64,000 bases of DNA from Sphagnum magellanicum (GCA_021904315.1 CM038910.1:24190256-24254255), one strand, 5' to 3'. Counted from the first letter of the stretch, positions 11,301 to 23,925 are shown. The notes: generated from the letters alone by a model not told the origin. Translations and numbers: made by a program.

Positions 11301-13840
11301 TGATGTATCATTGTTAGAACTTCATTGATACCATTATAATTATAACCTTATTTTGTTCAAAAAACAACCTTGCACATGTAGATCATAAATCAAAACAACT
11401 TGAACTACACAAATTGTTTGAAGTCCAAATGAGAACACAATCCTTTTGTAACTATAGGAAATAGGTGGCCTTTGATTACAACTATGCCTATTCACTAATA
11501 TCCTTTCAAAAAATTCATTGAAAATGAATTCCATTAATAACCTATTGCAATATGTATGGGGGTGCTACATGTATAGGTTAAAAAAAATCATCAAAGTTAT
11601 CCAATAATACTTTTTCAAAATGAAAAATGACAAAAACTTCACATTACAATATACATTGAAGTTCAACTTTGTTGATAGGTTGGACAACTATCCATTCCTT
11701 ACTTGGCTTATCTATTAATAAACATACCATTGTAAACAAATTTGACACAATATTGGACAATTGGTTTAATATCCAGTTTATGATCATTGTTGAAATGTCC
11801 ATGGTAGGTTGTAACTGTTTATTATAATACATTTGACATTGCAATAATTAAAGTCAAGCATGTTACCATTTGGAAAGCTTAACATTCAATATGTCATAAA
11901 ACAAATTGTTTCCATTATTAAAACCCAAAATTTAACACCTTTTTTTGAAAATATACAAAGGAACGAAATTCGTAATCATTGAATATTTATATCCTTAATT
12001 GAAAATTGAGAATGGAACCATTGGTTACATTCAAAATATTTCAATCATAAAATCCCAATGGATTCAAAAAAATCGTTTGATGCACCCATTTATATATATT
12101 TTTGTTGATTTAAATAAATTCATTCAAAACACAACACTTTATGAAAACATAACACTACAAGGCCTACTCAAAAATGTCATACCAATAACACTAATATCAC
12201 AAACCTTTTCATATCATCATTAATACCAAAATCATTTACCATCAATAGATACCAATTACCATTTTTCCATGCTTCCATTTGTCCAATTTCATTTCAAAGG
12301 TAAAGGATAAACATTTGACCACTTGATCATAGATTTGAAACATTAGGAAAAAAATGTACCAATTAACGTGCATAGCATATATACAACATTAGATGGACTC
12401 ATAATTTTAAAGGATATTTTTATTTAAAACATGTGTAAAACTAAATTTAAAAAGGGTCATGACAAAAAATATATATGCATAAAAATAATACACCCATTTC
12501 ACATAATAATTGCCAAACCAAACTAGCTCACATCAAAACCAATGGAAAGGTTAAAATTTCCAATGATTCAAAAAATGACCGTAGTGATTATAATAGAATG
12601 ATTATTGACACAAGGATCTCAAATTGAATAAAATAAACAAAATAACCTTCTTTGACCCATATGGATGGTTAAGTGATCAACATCTAAGAATTATTATGCA
12701 AATATTATATGTTCAAAAAGTACAAACATTAGAATATGATAACAAATGTACCCAATCATAGGAAACACTGGTAAATTTATTAAAAAATGTTTTCAATGCA
12801 TATTTATAAACAACAATCATTGAATTTTGATAAAAATACACATGTCCATTCCATATTTGCATTGAACAATGTTGTGCCTACAACTCATGTTTGGCACTAA
12901 TTAATTCCTAAGAGGATGAACTACGGATAAAAAACTAAAAATAGCTTGTCAAAATTCTAGAGAATTAAACCCAAATTAAGACACAACATAACTTTGAAAC
13001 TTTTTTGGTGTATTTAACATGATTTATATTGTTGAAAATTTAAAATATTCAGAATTAATCTATTGGATTTTATTTATTATTTTTAAAAAATTGAAAAGCT
13101 TTTATGAACATGAGTCATGGGTACAATAAAAAATTTTGATAAAAAAAAATTACCAAATGAAACAATTGAATTATTAAGCAAACCTATAAATGTTCAACTT
13201 TATTATAGACATGTGTGAATGTCATGCAACAAGTAGACAATCCATCATGTGGTTTTTTCACAATAACACATGCAATATATATTGCATTTGTATTTGAATT
13301 TTTTTGTAGTTAACCACAAATGTGAACACATTTATGAAACTTCGTAAACAATAGTATTATTTTTCCATTTCCAAAATATCCAACACAATAACCTATCATT
13401 CCTATTATAAAATCAACATTAAACATGTCTGATTAAAACAACTATATAATATAGTAAAATGATAATGGCAATGCATAATAAAATGAAGTCTAAACAACTT
13501 GTTCCAAACATGGTCATTTTCCAAAAATAATAATTAGATGAGCATTAAATCTCATGCCCATATTCCTCCAATGTTTTTACTAAAAAATATATTGAAAAAG
13601 TGCAAATCATAATGTAAGAAATGATTTATGGTTAAATGTAGTTCATGATATTAAAAAAATTATAGGAATAGTTGATATGGTTATATAATGGTTTCATTTG
13701 AATGCATTACTATATAATTGGACAATTGGATACTAAATGATGTCAATGGTTTCATTCGTCTACTTGATGAAAATGATCTCGTTAGTGAATGGGCTTTTTT
13801 TTCCTATTTGATTTTCACTAGGAATGCAAAGCCCAAGTTT
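8373..13840. other. AT-rich intergenic DNA, no gene seen
   Basis: Several open frames of 60-90 codons exist (for example 9328-9537 plus and 10359-10634 minus). None shows a family motif, and the first is made of repeated GGGCTCCTTTGTTT-like DNA words. A duplicated word, TTCAAAGATGCTAACTCTTG, lies near 11180-11235. No functional feature can be supported. Confidence 0.5.
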
Positions 13841-13844
13841 GATT

Positions 13845-14160
13845 ATGTAATAAGGTGGCAAGAATGATCCTTGCTTCTTATTTTGTCCACTCCAATGATA
13901 TTGACATGATTGTTTTACGAAACTTATTGGGTTGAATAATAAGGTGGCAAGCATTAATCCTAGCTTCCTTGTTTCTTCTCCCCCCCCCCCCCCCCCCAAT
14001 CAACATTATTATTGGTTTTACATCTTGGTGAAACTTATCAACTTGAATAATAAGGTGGCAACCATTAGTCCCAACTTCCCTATTTTCTTGCAAATAATGA
14101 CCTCATGTCTTGGTAAATCTTATTAGGTTTGGATATTAAGGTGACAAGCATTAATCTTCT
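13845..14160 (+). repeat. Minisatellite family, cluster 2 (4 units)
   Basis: AATAAGGTGGCAAG cores lie near 13850, 13938, 14047 and 14132, each followed by ATTAATCCTAGCTTCC-like sequence and preceded by GNAACTTATTGGGTTG. The unit length is about 85-110 bases. One unit contains a run of 17 C at 13981-13997, and the third cluster has a C run at the equivalent place. Confidence 0.85.
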
Positions 14161-14864
14161 TTCATTTATTGGCTTTGCCCATAGTGAAGAGATTACGCAT
14201 CTATGCAACATTTGGACTTGGGGATAAAATTTTGACTCACTCATCGGCCATGCAGAGATGACAAATGTTCACAAAATGAAAGTTTTCACATGGATGTAAT
14301 TTTCCATGTTTGGGTGGATGTAACCCTAAGTACATTAGGTTTTCAGGTAGTTGAATGTTATAGGTTTTGATAACCATTGCAGAAGTTAAAAGATTCTTTT
14401 CTTTAACCAAGTTTTCTATTATTGGAATTACAACTCTGGTTGGAATGGTGATTGTCAATAACCATGTTAATGACCTTCATAACTTACAAAATCTCAACAA
14501 CAAGACTCTGGATTTGGTAGGATCGAACCAAATAGACCTGTAAACCCAAATTTAAAAATATATATTGTATGATAACAATAGTTGCAACATCTTCTTTTTC
14601 CCAAAAGTGTTGGTACTAGTCACTTGCTTCAAAACCAAATTTCTTGATTGTAGTGTTCAGTAGTGGCATATGAATGGTGGAGAAGGCAATTTGGTTATTT
14701 GAGTTCTTGTTGTGTTTCTTCCAACCACAACATAAAAGACCTTGTTTGGGATCATGTTGTGATTGCCACAAAATAAATGGGGAGAAGAGAATGATATTTA
14801 TTTGTTCACTTTTTGTTTGGGGTTTTCCTTCTTGACATTGTCATGTATGCTAGGAAAGTAGAGA

Positions 14865-16395
14865 GAGCCGATGTTGGAACTGAAACAAATATCAATTCTA
14901 CCATGAGATTTACTACCATCATCTAGGCACTAACCAATTAGAAGATATATTTTGTTAGAAGGATTTGGAGCACCTAGAATGGTTGTTCTCTGCAAAAAAT
15001 ACTAATGATGGCCAAGTTGCACATTAAAGTGTTACTTGTTCATACTCCTTTTAAAGCAATTGAACAAGCTCTTTTAATGTGTTCTAATGTGTTTGAACAT
15101 ATTTTCTCTTTACTTCTTTTTATATGTGCTACATAAGGCAATAGGTTTAGGATCTCCATCTTGTCATTCCACTATCTTAATGTGGATGGTTTGTTGTATG
15201 GTTAGTAGTATCTGGTTTTGTCAATTGGAGTTAGGTGTGACCATGTCAACAAACTTTGTTATTGTGATCTCACCACAACACTTCTAGAAGGTCTTTGAGG
15301 ATACAACAAGGGAAGTAATTCCCTTTCAGAAGCTAGTCGACAATTTCGAAGCCCAGTCTTAGTTGGTAGCAAATGATGGACCCATCTTCACCTTTTTCAC
15401 CAACAAGGATGCACCTAGATATAAACTTGCTCAAATTGATTTGAATGTTCCAAGAAACTTGATAGATGTGATACCTGAATCAAATATTGATGTGCTATAA
15501 AAAGTTTGTTGCATAAACAGACAATAACTATTGTTGTGCTACATTAATGATGTCAAACATTTGCTTTAGATACATGATTTGGAGATTAACATTTTGTAGC
15601 ATTGGATCCCCTTGGAGATTGGTACAATGATCAATATATCAACAAAATGAAAGGAATCAATTTTTTTTTCAACGTCATTAACTTTTTTAACTCCTAAAAC
15701 TATGTATCATTATGATTTGAAGGTTACCAATGAAGAACCGAAGGTCAAGTTCTTAAGGGAAATTGGTGGAGACATTTTTTATCGTACTACATTTGAAACT
15801 TGGCAAATGTTTGTACCTAGTAATGATGGCACTAAGATCCCAATGTTCATAGTGACACATAAAGGTCTTGTTCCAGATGGAAACCACCCAACATTGTTTT
15901 ACGATTATGGGGGATTTAACATTAGCCTTACTCCCAATTTCAATGTGTCTAGCTTAGTTCTCGTTCGACATTATGGGGCAATTATGGCAATAACAAACAT
16001 TAGAAGTGGGAAAGAATATGGAGAAAAGTGGCACAAATTTGGCTTTTCTTTTTAAAAGTAGAATTGTTTTGATGACTTTGTGTCATATGTAAAGTACTTG
16101 ATAAAGGAGGGCTACACACAATCCAACATACTCTACATTGAAGGTGGTAGTAATGGAGGTTTACGTGTAGCTACTTGCATTAATCAATTTTTTTTGTAAT
16201 TCTGATATGTCTACTCCTTTCTACTTCACATATTTTCATTTTAAACAGTGCAATAAAATTTGTGCCTCCTTGTTTTCAATGAGCTTACTCGGAGCGAATC
16301 ATTTATTGTGCATAGATTATAATTTTCTGATTGTGCTTTGGCCCATGTAGGTGTGATGGATATGTTGTGATTCCACAAATTCATAATTGGTGAAC
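14865..16395 (+). pseudogene. Prolyl oligopeptidase (S9A) pseudogene fragment
   Basis: Prolyl oligopeptidases are cytosolic serine proteases with an N-terminal beta-propeller and a C-terminal alpha/beta-hydrolase domain. Pieces in family order on the plus strand are: GTETNIN and LGTNQLEDI (14870-14960), FTFFTNKDAPRYKLAQIDL (15385-15450), DVKHLL (about 15550), DGTKIPMFIV and YGGFNISLTPNF (15825-15945), GKEYGEKWHK (16010), the nucleophile motif EGGSNGG (16138-16160) and AHVGVMDML with FHKFIIG (16340-16392). In-frame stops, frameshifts and intron-like gaps (for example 16190-16320) interrupt it. It ends before the catalytic Asp and His, and the start of the propeller is missing. Retained intron positions suggest a genomic duplicate, not a retrocopy. 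Confidence 0.88.
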
Positions 16396-17500
16396 CAACA
16401 ACCAACATTTTCTTCATGATTTTCTCACACCCACTGGAATGAAACATAAAGGGATGGATTTAGGGTTTAGGGATTTAGGGTTTTTGGGTTTGGGGAAAAC
16501 AATCATCACTTGAGACAATTTTCAATGTTTTGGTTAATTTTGAGATCTAAACATCTCATTAATATTCACTCCCCATAGTTGACCACTTAGGTTGTGTTAC
16601 TCTTCTTCCAAATGGAATGCTAGTCTTGCAATTTTGAAGCATGGCACTTGACCCCATCATGGGGAATCATGCCTGCATGGCATGCATGGATTATAAATTA
16701 TGGTTGTTTTGATAAAGAAGAGGAATTTGAATGGCTTATCAAGTGAATGTTTGTGCCTTCTTGATCATTTTTTCTGATCATGTACAACAAGACTAGCCAA
16801 CATATAGATATTTTGGAAAATTGGGTGGTAACTCAAAACCATTTGGGTATACTTGGGGTTCAGACCTTGGTGAAGGTGTTCGATAATTGCATTGTTGCCA
16901 TTATGGTAGTAGGAAGATGACCACCACCTATTTGGAAATGTGGAAGTTCTACTAGGGTGAAAAGTCACCACCGAATCATGTGGTTTTAGTTGGCAAACTA
17001 AGAATATTTTCCTAGTTTTTATTATTGTAGGTATTCACCACTACACAATGTGAGGAGGCCATCGGACATAATGAATGGTGTGTAGGAGTAGATGTGATGT
17101 CTACTAGCATGCACGTCATTGTGATAATAGGGTTAATCCCTAGAAAAAAATTTCTTGACTGCACATCCTTCATTGCAATATATAGTTTGTTATGTCTTCC
17201 TCACTTCCTATTGCCATTAATAAGGTTGAAGGTTGCACCTCTCTCTTTCTTTCTGTGTCTTTTCGAATACAAAAGGTAAAAAATCAGCCATCTTCAGTGC
17301 ACAAGGTTTGAATGGCATGCATGCTCCCTTATTGCTCTCTTTGAACCATGGTAGAATTACACGTTGCGTGCAATTGTATAACAAAAGGAACAAGTCACAT
17401 GAACATTGAATCTTGCACTCTACCACAAAGATGTCCAGTTAATGATGTAGATGTACTAGTTTGTTTTGTTGGTTTTCCTCCAAATAAAAGTACTATGTCC
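16396..17500. other. Intergenic DNA between two pseudogenes
   Basis: No gene recognised. Near 16450-16490 there are GGGTTTAGGGATTTAGGGTTT words resembling degenerate plant telomere repeat on the plus strand. Confidence 0.5.
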
Positions 17501-17514
17501 CTATTGCCTCAAGG

Positions 17515-18340
17515 GCAATCTTAATGGTCGTGTGTGGTGATCCAAACAAACCTGCCCTCCTCACTTACCCTGATGTTGGACTGAATTGTGAGAACCTAAC
17601 CTATTTTAATTACTCTTTCATAATTTTTCCATCCTTAGAAGTTAAACTTTTTTTGCTCCCTCAAAGTTATGCAAGTATTTGGAGTCTTAATAGACATTGG
17701 ACACAAAGATCTAATGAGATTCTAGTGGCTTCCATAAACCTTTATATGCTATGGTAGAGAATCCATGATGATGAAAAGTTTCATTGTTGAAAAAAGAAAT
17801 AAACACACCCCACTATTTAGAATATGGCATTCACAACATTTGGAAGATAAACAGATTTTTTCGAAGTGTGTGCCCTTGATTAATGGAGCAAGAGGTGTGG
17901 GCTCCAGCACTTTGATATTTACCCTAGGTTTTGTGTTTTGTTATTTGCAAATATCTCATCCTTTGAAGGGTTTGTTTAATGCTTCGAGGCATCATCGGTG
18001 TTGTACCATAATTTTGCATTTACCATGTTGATGCACCAAGTTGTGAGGCAAACACGTCACATGATAGGTAGTAGGCAACATGCATCTACAGTAGGACAAA
18101 TTGATAGTTGCAACCAAAGCCAATTTTCTATCATACTTAGATGTTTAGTCTTACATACCTATTCTATTTTGGATCCAGGATGCAGGATGCCACTAGAATT
18201 TCCTAACCCATGATTCTTTTGAAATGTTATTAGATTGGGGCTATTGAAATCCTATTGAATTAAGCTTTGTTGAGTGTGGATGCATACCAAGTGGGTGAAG
18301 TCTTAGATTATTTTGGGCAAGTGTTAGCATCTAGACCCTA
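17515..18340 (+). pseudogene. NDR/N-myc-downregulated-like (NDL) pseudogene fragment
   Basis: NDL proteins are plant alpha/beta-hydrolase-fold signalling proteins that bind G-protein beta subunits. Three pieces appear in the order of the family: VVCGDPNKPALLTYPDVGLN (17527-17586), KGLF then, after a frameshift, CFEASSVLYHNF with VDAP (about 17965-18045), and SVDAYQVGEVLDYFG (about 18276-18325), which matches the family segment LADQVAEVLDYFG. Gaps of 230-370 bases look like former introns. Everything after this segment is absent. Frameshifts and truncation make it a pseudogene. Confidence 0.78.
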
Positions 18341-18535
18341 TCTTCAACACTTTATGTGAATTACGTTGTTGTCTTTTTAGCCCTTAAGGTGGAGCTAAAT
18401 TTGTTTTATTATAAGCATAATATTCATATGAATACCTCTATATTAATAGTGCCAAAACATAACTATACTACAATTGGTTGAAAATCAATAGTTTTGCTTG
18501 CCTAAATTTGATGGACTTCTTGAGCATTCTTGTGT

Positions 18536-19012
18536 TTTTGCAAGTTTTGAGTATTTAGACATTATAGTTTTTAGTATTCAGACATTTTAGTTTTTAGTTT
18601 TTAGTATTTAAACATTTCAATTTTGATTTTCAATATTCAGACATTTTAGTTTTCAGTTTTTAGTATCTAGACAATTCAAATTTCAAATTTTCAGATTCCT
18701 TCTAGACATTTCACAAAGAAATTTCAATTTTCAATTTTCAATTTTCAACTTTCAATAGTCACACATCCAAATTTAGACATTTCACTTTTCAAAATTTCAA
18801 ATTCCAGACACTTCACATAAAAATTTCAAATTTTAATTTTCAATTTTCAGCTTTAAATATTCGCACATCCCAATTCAAACATTTTAATTCTCAAAATTTC
18901 AGATTGCAAACATTTCACACACAAATTTCAATTTTCAGCTTTTAGTATTCACACATCGGAATTCAAACATTTCAACTTTCAAAATTTTAAATTCCAAACA
19001 TTCCATATACTA
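18536..19012. repeat. Degenerate TTTCAATTTTCA / ATTCACACATCC repeat
   Basis: Words TTAGTATTCAGACATTTTAG dominate 18540-18680. From 18680 a larger unit appears, containing ATTTCAATTTTCAGCTTTTAGTATT, CACACATCC and AAACATTTCAACTTTCAAAATTTCAAATTCC. Copies of CACACATCC-like words near 18761, 18863 and 18951 give a period near 90-100 bases. It is non-coding. Confidence 0.65.
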
Positions 19013-19234
19013 TAGTACCTTGGCAAGTTTGGCACATGCCTCCTAAACAATTAATTAATTTTGAATATTTAATTTCAGAAATTTTTTAAAAAAAACTCTT
19101 AATTTTTTTTTATTTTCCTTCCTACGGAGTTGGTCTTTGGAATAAAATATTGATCATGGTCATTCAACATTGGGCAGAGCCATTATGCAATAAGCTGCTT
19201 GTTTTCCTCCATTTCAGCACTATTGGCCCAATCT

Positions 19235-19950
19235 CTTGCTGAAACTTATTAGGTCAACCAATAAGGTGGCAAGTATGAGTCCTTATTGGCAATTTTTCTT
19301 CACATCAACAATGAACTTATCTCTTGGGGAACCTTATTAGGTTGGGAAATAAGGTGGCAAGCATTAGCCTTCCTTCCTCATTTTCCTTCACTTCAACACT
19401 ACCTAGTGGCATGATCTCTAGGTGAAACTTATTAGGTTGAGTAATAAGGTGGCAAATATTAGTCCTTACTTCCTATTTTCCACCCCCCCCCCCCCCCCCC
19501 ACCCAAACAATGAACTTATCTCTTGGGGAAACTTATTAGGTTTGGGAAATAAGGTGGCAAGCATTTAGCCTTCCTTCCTTATTTTCCTCCACTTCAAAAG
19601 TAGGTAGCTAGTGGTCTGATCTCTAGGTGAAACTTATTAGGTTGAGTAATAAGGTGGCAAAGTATTAGTCCTTACTTCCTATTTTTCCCTCACATCAACA
19701 AAGAAGTTATCTCTTGGGGAACCTTATTAGGTTTGGGAAATAAGGTGGCAAGCATTAAATTAGCCTTGCTTCCTTATTTTCCTCCACTTCAACACTATTG
19801 GCCTGATCTCTTGGTGAAACTTATTAGGTTGAGTAATAAGGTGACAAGTATTAGTCCTTTCCTCCTTTTTAGCCCCATATCAATGATGAACTTATCACTT
19901 GGGGAACCTTATTAGGTTCGGATAATAAGGTGGCAAGCATTATCCTTTCT
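19235..19950 (+). repeat. Minisatellite family, cluster 3 (8 units, alternating A/B types)
   Basis: AATAAGGTGGCAAG-type cores occur near 19257, 19349, 19442, 19549, 19648, 19741, 19836 and 19924. Units alternate. B units have GGTGAAACTTATTAGGTTG upstream and (A)TATTAGTCCTTACTTCC downstream. A units have TTGGGGAACCTTATTAGGTT upstream and CATTAGCCTTNCTTCC downstream. The higher-order period is therefore about 190 bases. A run of C lies at about 19484-19500. The last unit ends less than 300 bases before the bS6c start codon, and copies here are more alike than in clusters 1 and 2. Confidence 0.9.
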
Positions 19951-20231
19951 TCCTTCGACGCTTTCCGCCCCCCACCCCCCCTTGCGAGGTTGCGCGGCGC
20001 TGCTGCCGCTTGTGTCTTCTTGCGTCGCTTCTCTTCTGTGGCTTCTGTTTTTTTTCTTCCCACTTTGCAGAAAAAATACAGAGATGAAGCTTTTGTAATT
20101 GAATCATTTGACGAAATCACTTGACGGGATTGGAGTTTTTGTCAGGTGGTTGGAGTTTTTGGCGTGTGGAAGGGAAGGGAAGAGAAGGCAAGGGTGGGGA
20201 GGGGAGGGGTGAGGAGGGGAGAGTTTGAGAT
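19951..20231 (+). promoter_or_regulatory. bS6c promoter / 5' leader region
   Basis: Base composition switches abruptly to GC-rich at about 19957 (CGACGCTTTCCGCC, GCGCGGCGCTGCTGCC) immediately after the last minisatellite unit and stays high into exon 1. A purine-rich GGGAAGGGAAGAGAAGG/GGGGAGGGG tract at 20170-20222 directly precedes the start codon, as often seen in plant leaders. No clear TATA box was seen, so the transcription start is not defined. Confidence 0.45.
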
Positions 20232-21853
20232 ATGGGGTTTGCGGCTGTCGCAGCTTCGGCGGCGGTTGCTCTGCCAAGAATGGCGATGGTTCAAGGATGT
20301 GTGGGATTGAGTGGCGGTTTAGCTGGGAGTAGTAGCCTAGAGCGCACAGCTTCTCCCGCATCATCATCTCCTGTCTTTGGAGCGCTTCCATTGTTGAGAG
20401 TGGCGTGCAATGCTGGGAAGCAGCAGCAGCAGGCGAGGAAGGAGGTGACGACGGCGTCGGCGGCGGCTTTGGGATCTGCTAGAGCAGTGGCCATTCAGGA
20501 CTCGTGGACAGGTATGGAGGAGGACGAGGAGGGAGTTGGCGATGATCTTGGAATAGGACAACGGGAGATTCGACAGTATCCTCCCGGGTTGCAGCGATAT
20601 GAAACAATGGCTGTTTTGCGCCCTGACTTGACAGAGGATCAGCGGCTTGCGCTGACGCAACGCTATGAGGAGGTATGTTGTTGTTGCTGTTGTTCTTCTC
20701 CAACTTTTACTCTACTTGGAACATGCGGCACATAGCTCTATGTGCAGAAAAAGCTCGTTGCATCGTTCCTGGACGCAAATTACCATCACAGTACGGCGCA
20801 CACACTTTGTTCGAGCTCAATGGATTGAATCCAGTTATCCATTGCTCAGTAGAGGGTTTCAGTGCAATTTCTCTTCATTGTCGTCACAACCACAACAAAG
20901 AATTTTGGTTGTGCTTTGTGCTTTAAGAACATCTGCACTTGCCACGCACACCAGAAGTCTTCCCTGCCTGTGAGCTATTTTATCATGTGTGTGATTTCTA
21001 GACAAAGAAAAGGTCTTGAGCCTTCACCAAGAAAATGGTCACATATTTGTTCCTTGTTGGAACTGTTTTTTTTTACCAATTCTCCCCAGTTTCATTCCTC
21101 TGAAAACCAAGGGTACAAACTGTCTCATGATCAAGTATCCCTTCAAATTTGCAGAGAAATGACAAACACATATTTCCCACTGGCAGGGATGTAAATTGCA
21201 TGTCCATATTCCTCCCCCTCTTGGTTTGATACAGCATCACCATCACCATGCTAATGATGGGTGATGTTGACATAAGCTTGGCCAAATGTCACTCCCTGAA
21301 ATACAAATCCATTTCCAGTTTGCATTGATTATTGGTTGCATCAAGCATCAATCCAACAGCAAAAGCAGTTTCGTGACTCATATTTTGTGTTTGATTCATC
21401 CCTAGGCTGCGCCAGACGCTCTCTACAGTTGCAAACCTAACTATAGGGGGCTCTCTTGATAAACCAGACAATAGCAAGAAATGTGGGTAGCTTATGACAG
21501 TTTAAACTACTCTTGCTAGAAGATCAAGTAACTGCATTTGCATGATACTTGATCACTGGAAATGCTGCATGGATGTGATCTCAGGACCCACGTTCAGCTG
21601 ACTATGGTAATTTGTATGGCAGGCAATAATCTCTGGGGGAGGATTGGATGTGGAGATGTTCAACAGAGGGATGCAGCCTCTTGCATACAACATAAAGACA
21701 AGGAACATGGGAGGTGTTTCCAGCAGATACTTGGATGGCATTTACCTGCTATTCACCTATGTGATAAAACCTGAGAGTCAGCTTGCCTTGCAGAAGAAGT
21801 TGAATGCAGATGATGACATCATTCGATCAACAACATTCAGGCTCAAAGCCTAA
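20232..21853 (+). CDS. RPS6: Plastid 30S ribosomal protein bS6c (S6 alpha), two exons
   Basis: A component of the plastid small ribosomal subunit that binds 16S rRNA with bS18. Exon 1 is 20232-20672 and exon 2 is 21623-21853, joined GAG|gtatgt...ggcag|GCA in phase 0, giving 223 aa. Residues 1 to about 85 are Ala/Ser-rich with few acidic residues, as expected for a chloroplast transit peptide. An acidic linker (EEDEEGVGDD) follows. The S6 fold begins at YETMAVLRPDLTEDQRLAL (about 120) and continues in exon 2 with EMFNRGMQPLAYNIK and YLDGIYLLFTYVIKPES, ending DDDIIRSTTFRLKA. Family members often end with a basic KIRKRK tail, and this one stops at RLKA. The ATG at 20232 is the first in frame with the transit peptide. 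Confidence 0.93.
20673..21622 (+). other. bS6c intron 1
   Basis: The GT-AG intron of 950 bases inferred from the S6 reading frame. No nested gene was recognised, and small open frames in it have no family signature. Confidence 0.85.
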
Positions 21854-23925
21854 TCTTAGTTTTGTGCTTCCAATCTTTGTAGTGTAGCAATTGCAGTTGG
21901 AGCAAACGAGCTTTGTAGGACTGCAGTTGCAATTAGAGACCAGCCTGAATTCTGGTATCTAACAGGCTTCACCCAAGTGATCAAACTGTCAGGGCTGGTG
22001 GTTCCTTTGGATAAGTATTGTTTAGACCCTAAATCATTTTTCCTGCTTCCACGAATTTGCCTGCCTGTTGTGAGACAGATTACATTTGGAATTTTAAACT
22101 GTTTATTTTCTTTGTTGAATAGGCTTGGTTGGGTGGTCAGTGATGTCTGCTGTGTCAAAATGCATGGTGTATATTTGCATTACAGGATAAGGCACTCAGA
22201 CAATTGAGGTCTTTTTGCGAGTTAGTCCCTTGTCCACAGGCATTCAAGCAATTTGTGGTGGATTGAGCCATAGGTCCAGATGGGCATCTCATGTCTATCA
22301 ATGCATGGGGATTATGAAGTATATTGTCATGCCTGTCTTGGTTCCGCACCATCAGAGGTCACAGGAATGTTGAAGTATGTGCTAACCATGTATTTGGAGG
22401 AGATAATCATTCTCCCATCAGACCTATAGTAAGTGTGCACTAGCATACTCCTGTACTTGGATGAATTGACTAAGTTATGGTACATTCATCTTTTGAGAAA
22501 CCTCTTTTTGTGGGCAGTGTATGCTGGTGGACCTGGTGTGTATTCAGATTGGGAGTTTTTATGAAGAAAGTGGAATCAGCTATGGGACTCAAGCTCTCTC
22601 AAATTTTTGAGTTACAGTCACTCAGTTGTTGCCCTTGCTGCAGCATATGAAGTAAGTTGTCAGATTTGAGGCTTGAATTGGATTTGAATTTAAATGGGAT
22701 AGGGAATATGTTGCATAAGAGAGGGGGCCTTTAGGTGGTTCTACTAGACTTTCCATAATGGGTTCTCGATGTTGGTACTTTTGACAGCATTGGTTGATTA
22801 CTAAAATCAGTGTGTATACTGGGATATAGATGGACAAAATTTTTGCACTTGGAAGTTGGCATGCCATTGTTGACGCCTGCAGAGTTCTCTCCACAAGACA
22901 ATCACACATGTAAGAGCATTTCCTACTTCAGGGACAAAATCGAGATTTGGGTATGTCCTTTGAAAAACATACTCTGTTTCGAATTGAATCTGGACAACTT
23001 GACTTTGAAATGTAGTACCAGGTTGTGCATGCTAGAAAATTAATATGCATGCATATATTGTTTCTCTGATGTTGATTCAAACGTTCATGTCTACGATGTC
23101 CAAAACCCAGCCCTCCATAAGGATAATATGCTGTTGAACTGAACCAAATTAGCATACAAAACCGCACATGGTTTTTATAAACAATAGAAGTCACTTTTTA
23201 ATTCTGTATATGAACTGATCTTTCATTGTCATTTTTGTTGTACACAACAGATGATTAGCAATTTTACAAGGAAATGCAATCTTTGGAAGAGTGTGCTTGA
23301 TCAGGTTCCTATGCTGCTGCAGTCCTGCTTGCCACTTCACAGAGGTAGTTTTGGAATCCACCGATGAGTTTTCTGAAATAGCCCACTTTCCACAATAAGT
23401 GTATCCATTAGAGTGTTTGTCCTTTAGCCTTCACATAAGGTTTCTTAGAAGTGCACCCCATATGGAGAGTTTGTTATTTTGGGTACAGTGATTTTTATAC
23501 TTAACACTTTTGTTCCTATCTGCACCTCATGTTGTTGGAGTACCATTAAACAAATTACCTCCGATGACATGAACCTTCGAGGGGTTGGAAGAGGGTGTGC
23601 ATGATTATGATTCCTAATGTTGCAGTAAATTTGATGTGAAGAAAGTGTCACTGGGTGCATAGTTGGTTGAGAAAACTCAACTAATCTAAAACATAGTTGA
23701 CGTTGTAGAACACTCAGGTGATATTATCTTGGGGTTGTCGTTGAATATAGAATGATTCTCATGTGGAAATTGTTTCCATATTGAAAGACATTTTCTGCCT
23801 GTTTCATGTTCTAGTTCACTCTTTGTGCCAGAGTTCTTGCAAGTGTTTGTACATTTTTGTTGTTTGAGAGTGGTAATGAAGGGAATGAGGTTGATGGGAC
23901 ATAAATTAGGACAAAACCAAGAAGT
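21854..23925. other. Intergenic DNA downstream of bS6c
   Basis: The first few hundred bases are probably bS6c 3' UTR. Nothing else is recognised: open frames on both strands are short and without motif. Confidence 0.5.

Noticed and set aside
20104-20703. Several antisense open frames over bS6c exon 1
   Set aside because: Shadows of GC-rich coding sequence with Ala/Arg/Pro bias; the sense strand encodes a clear S6 protein.
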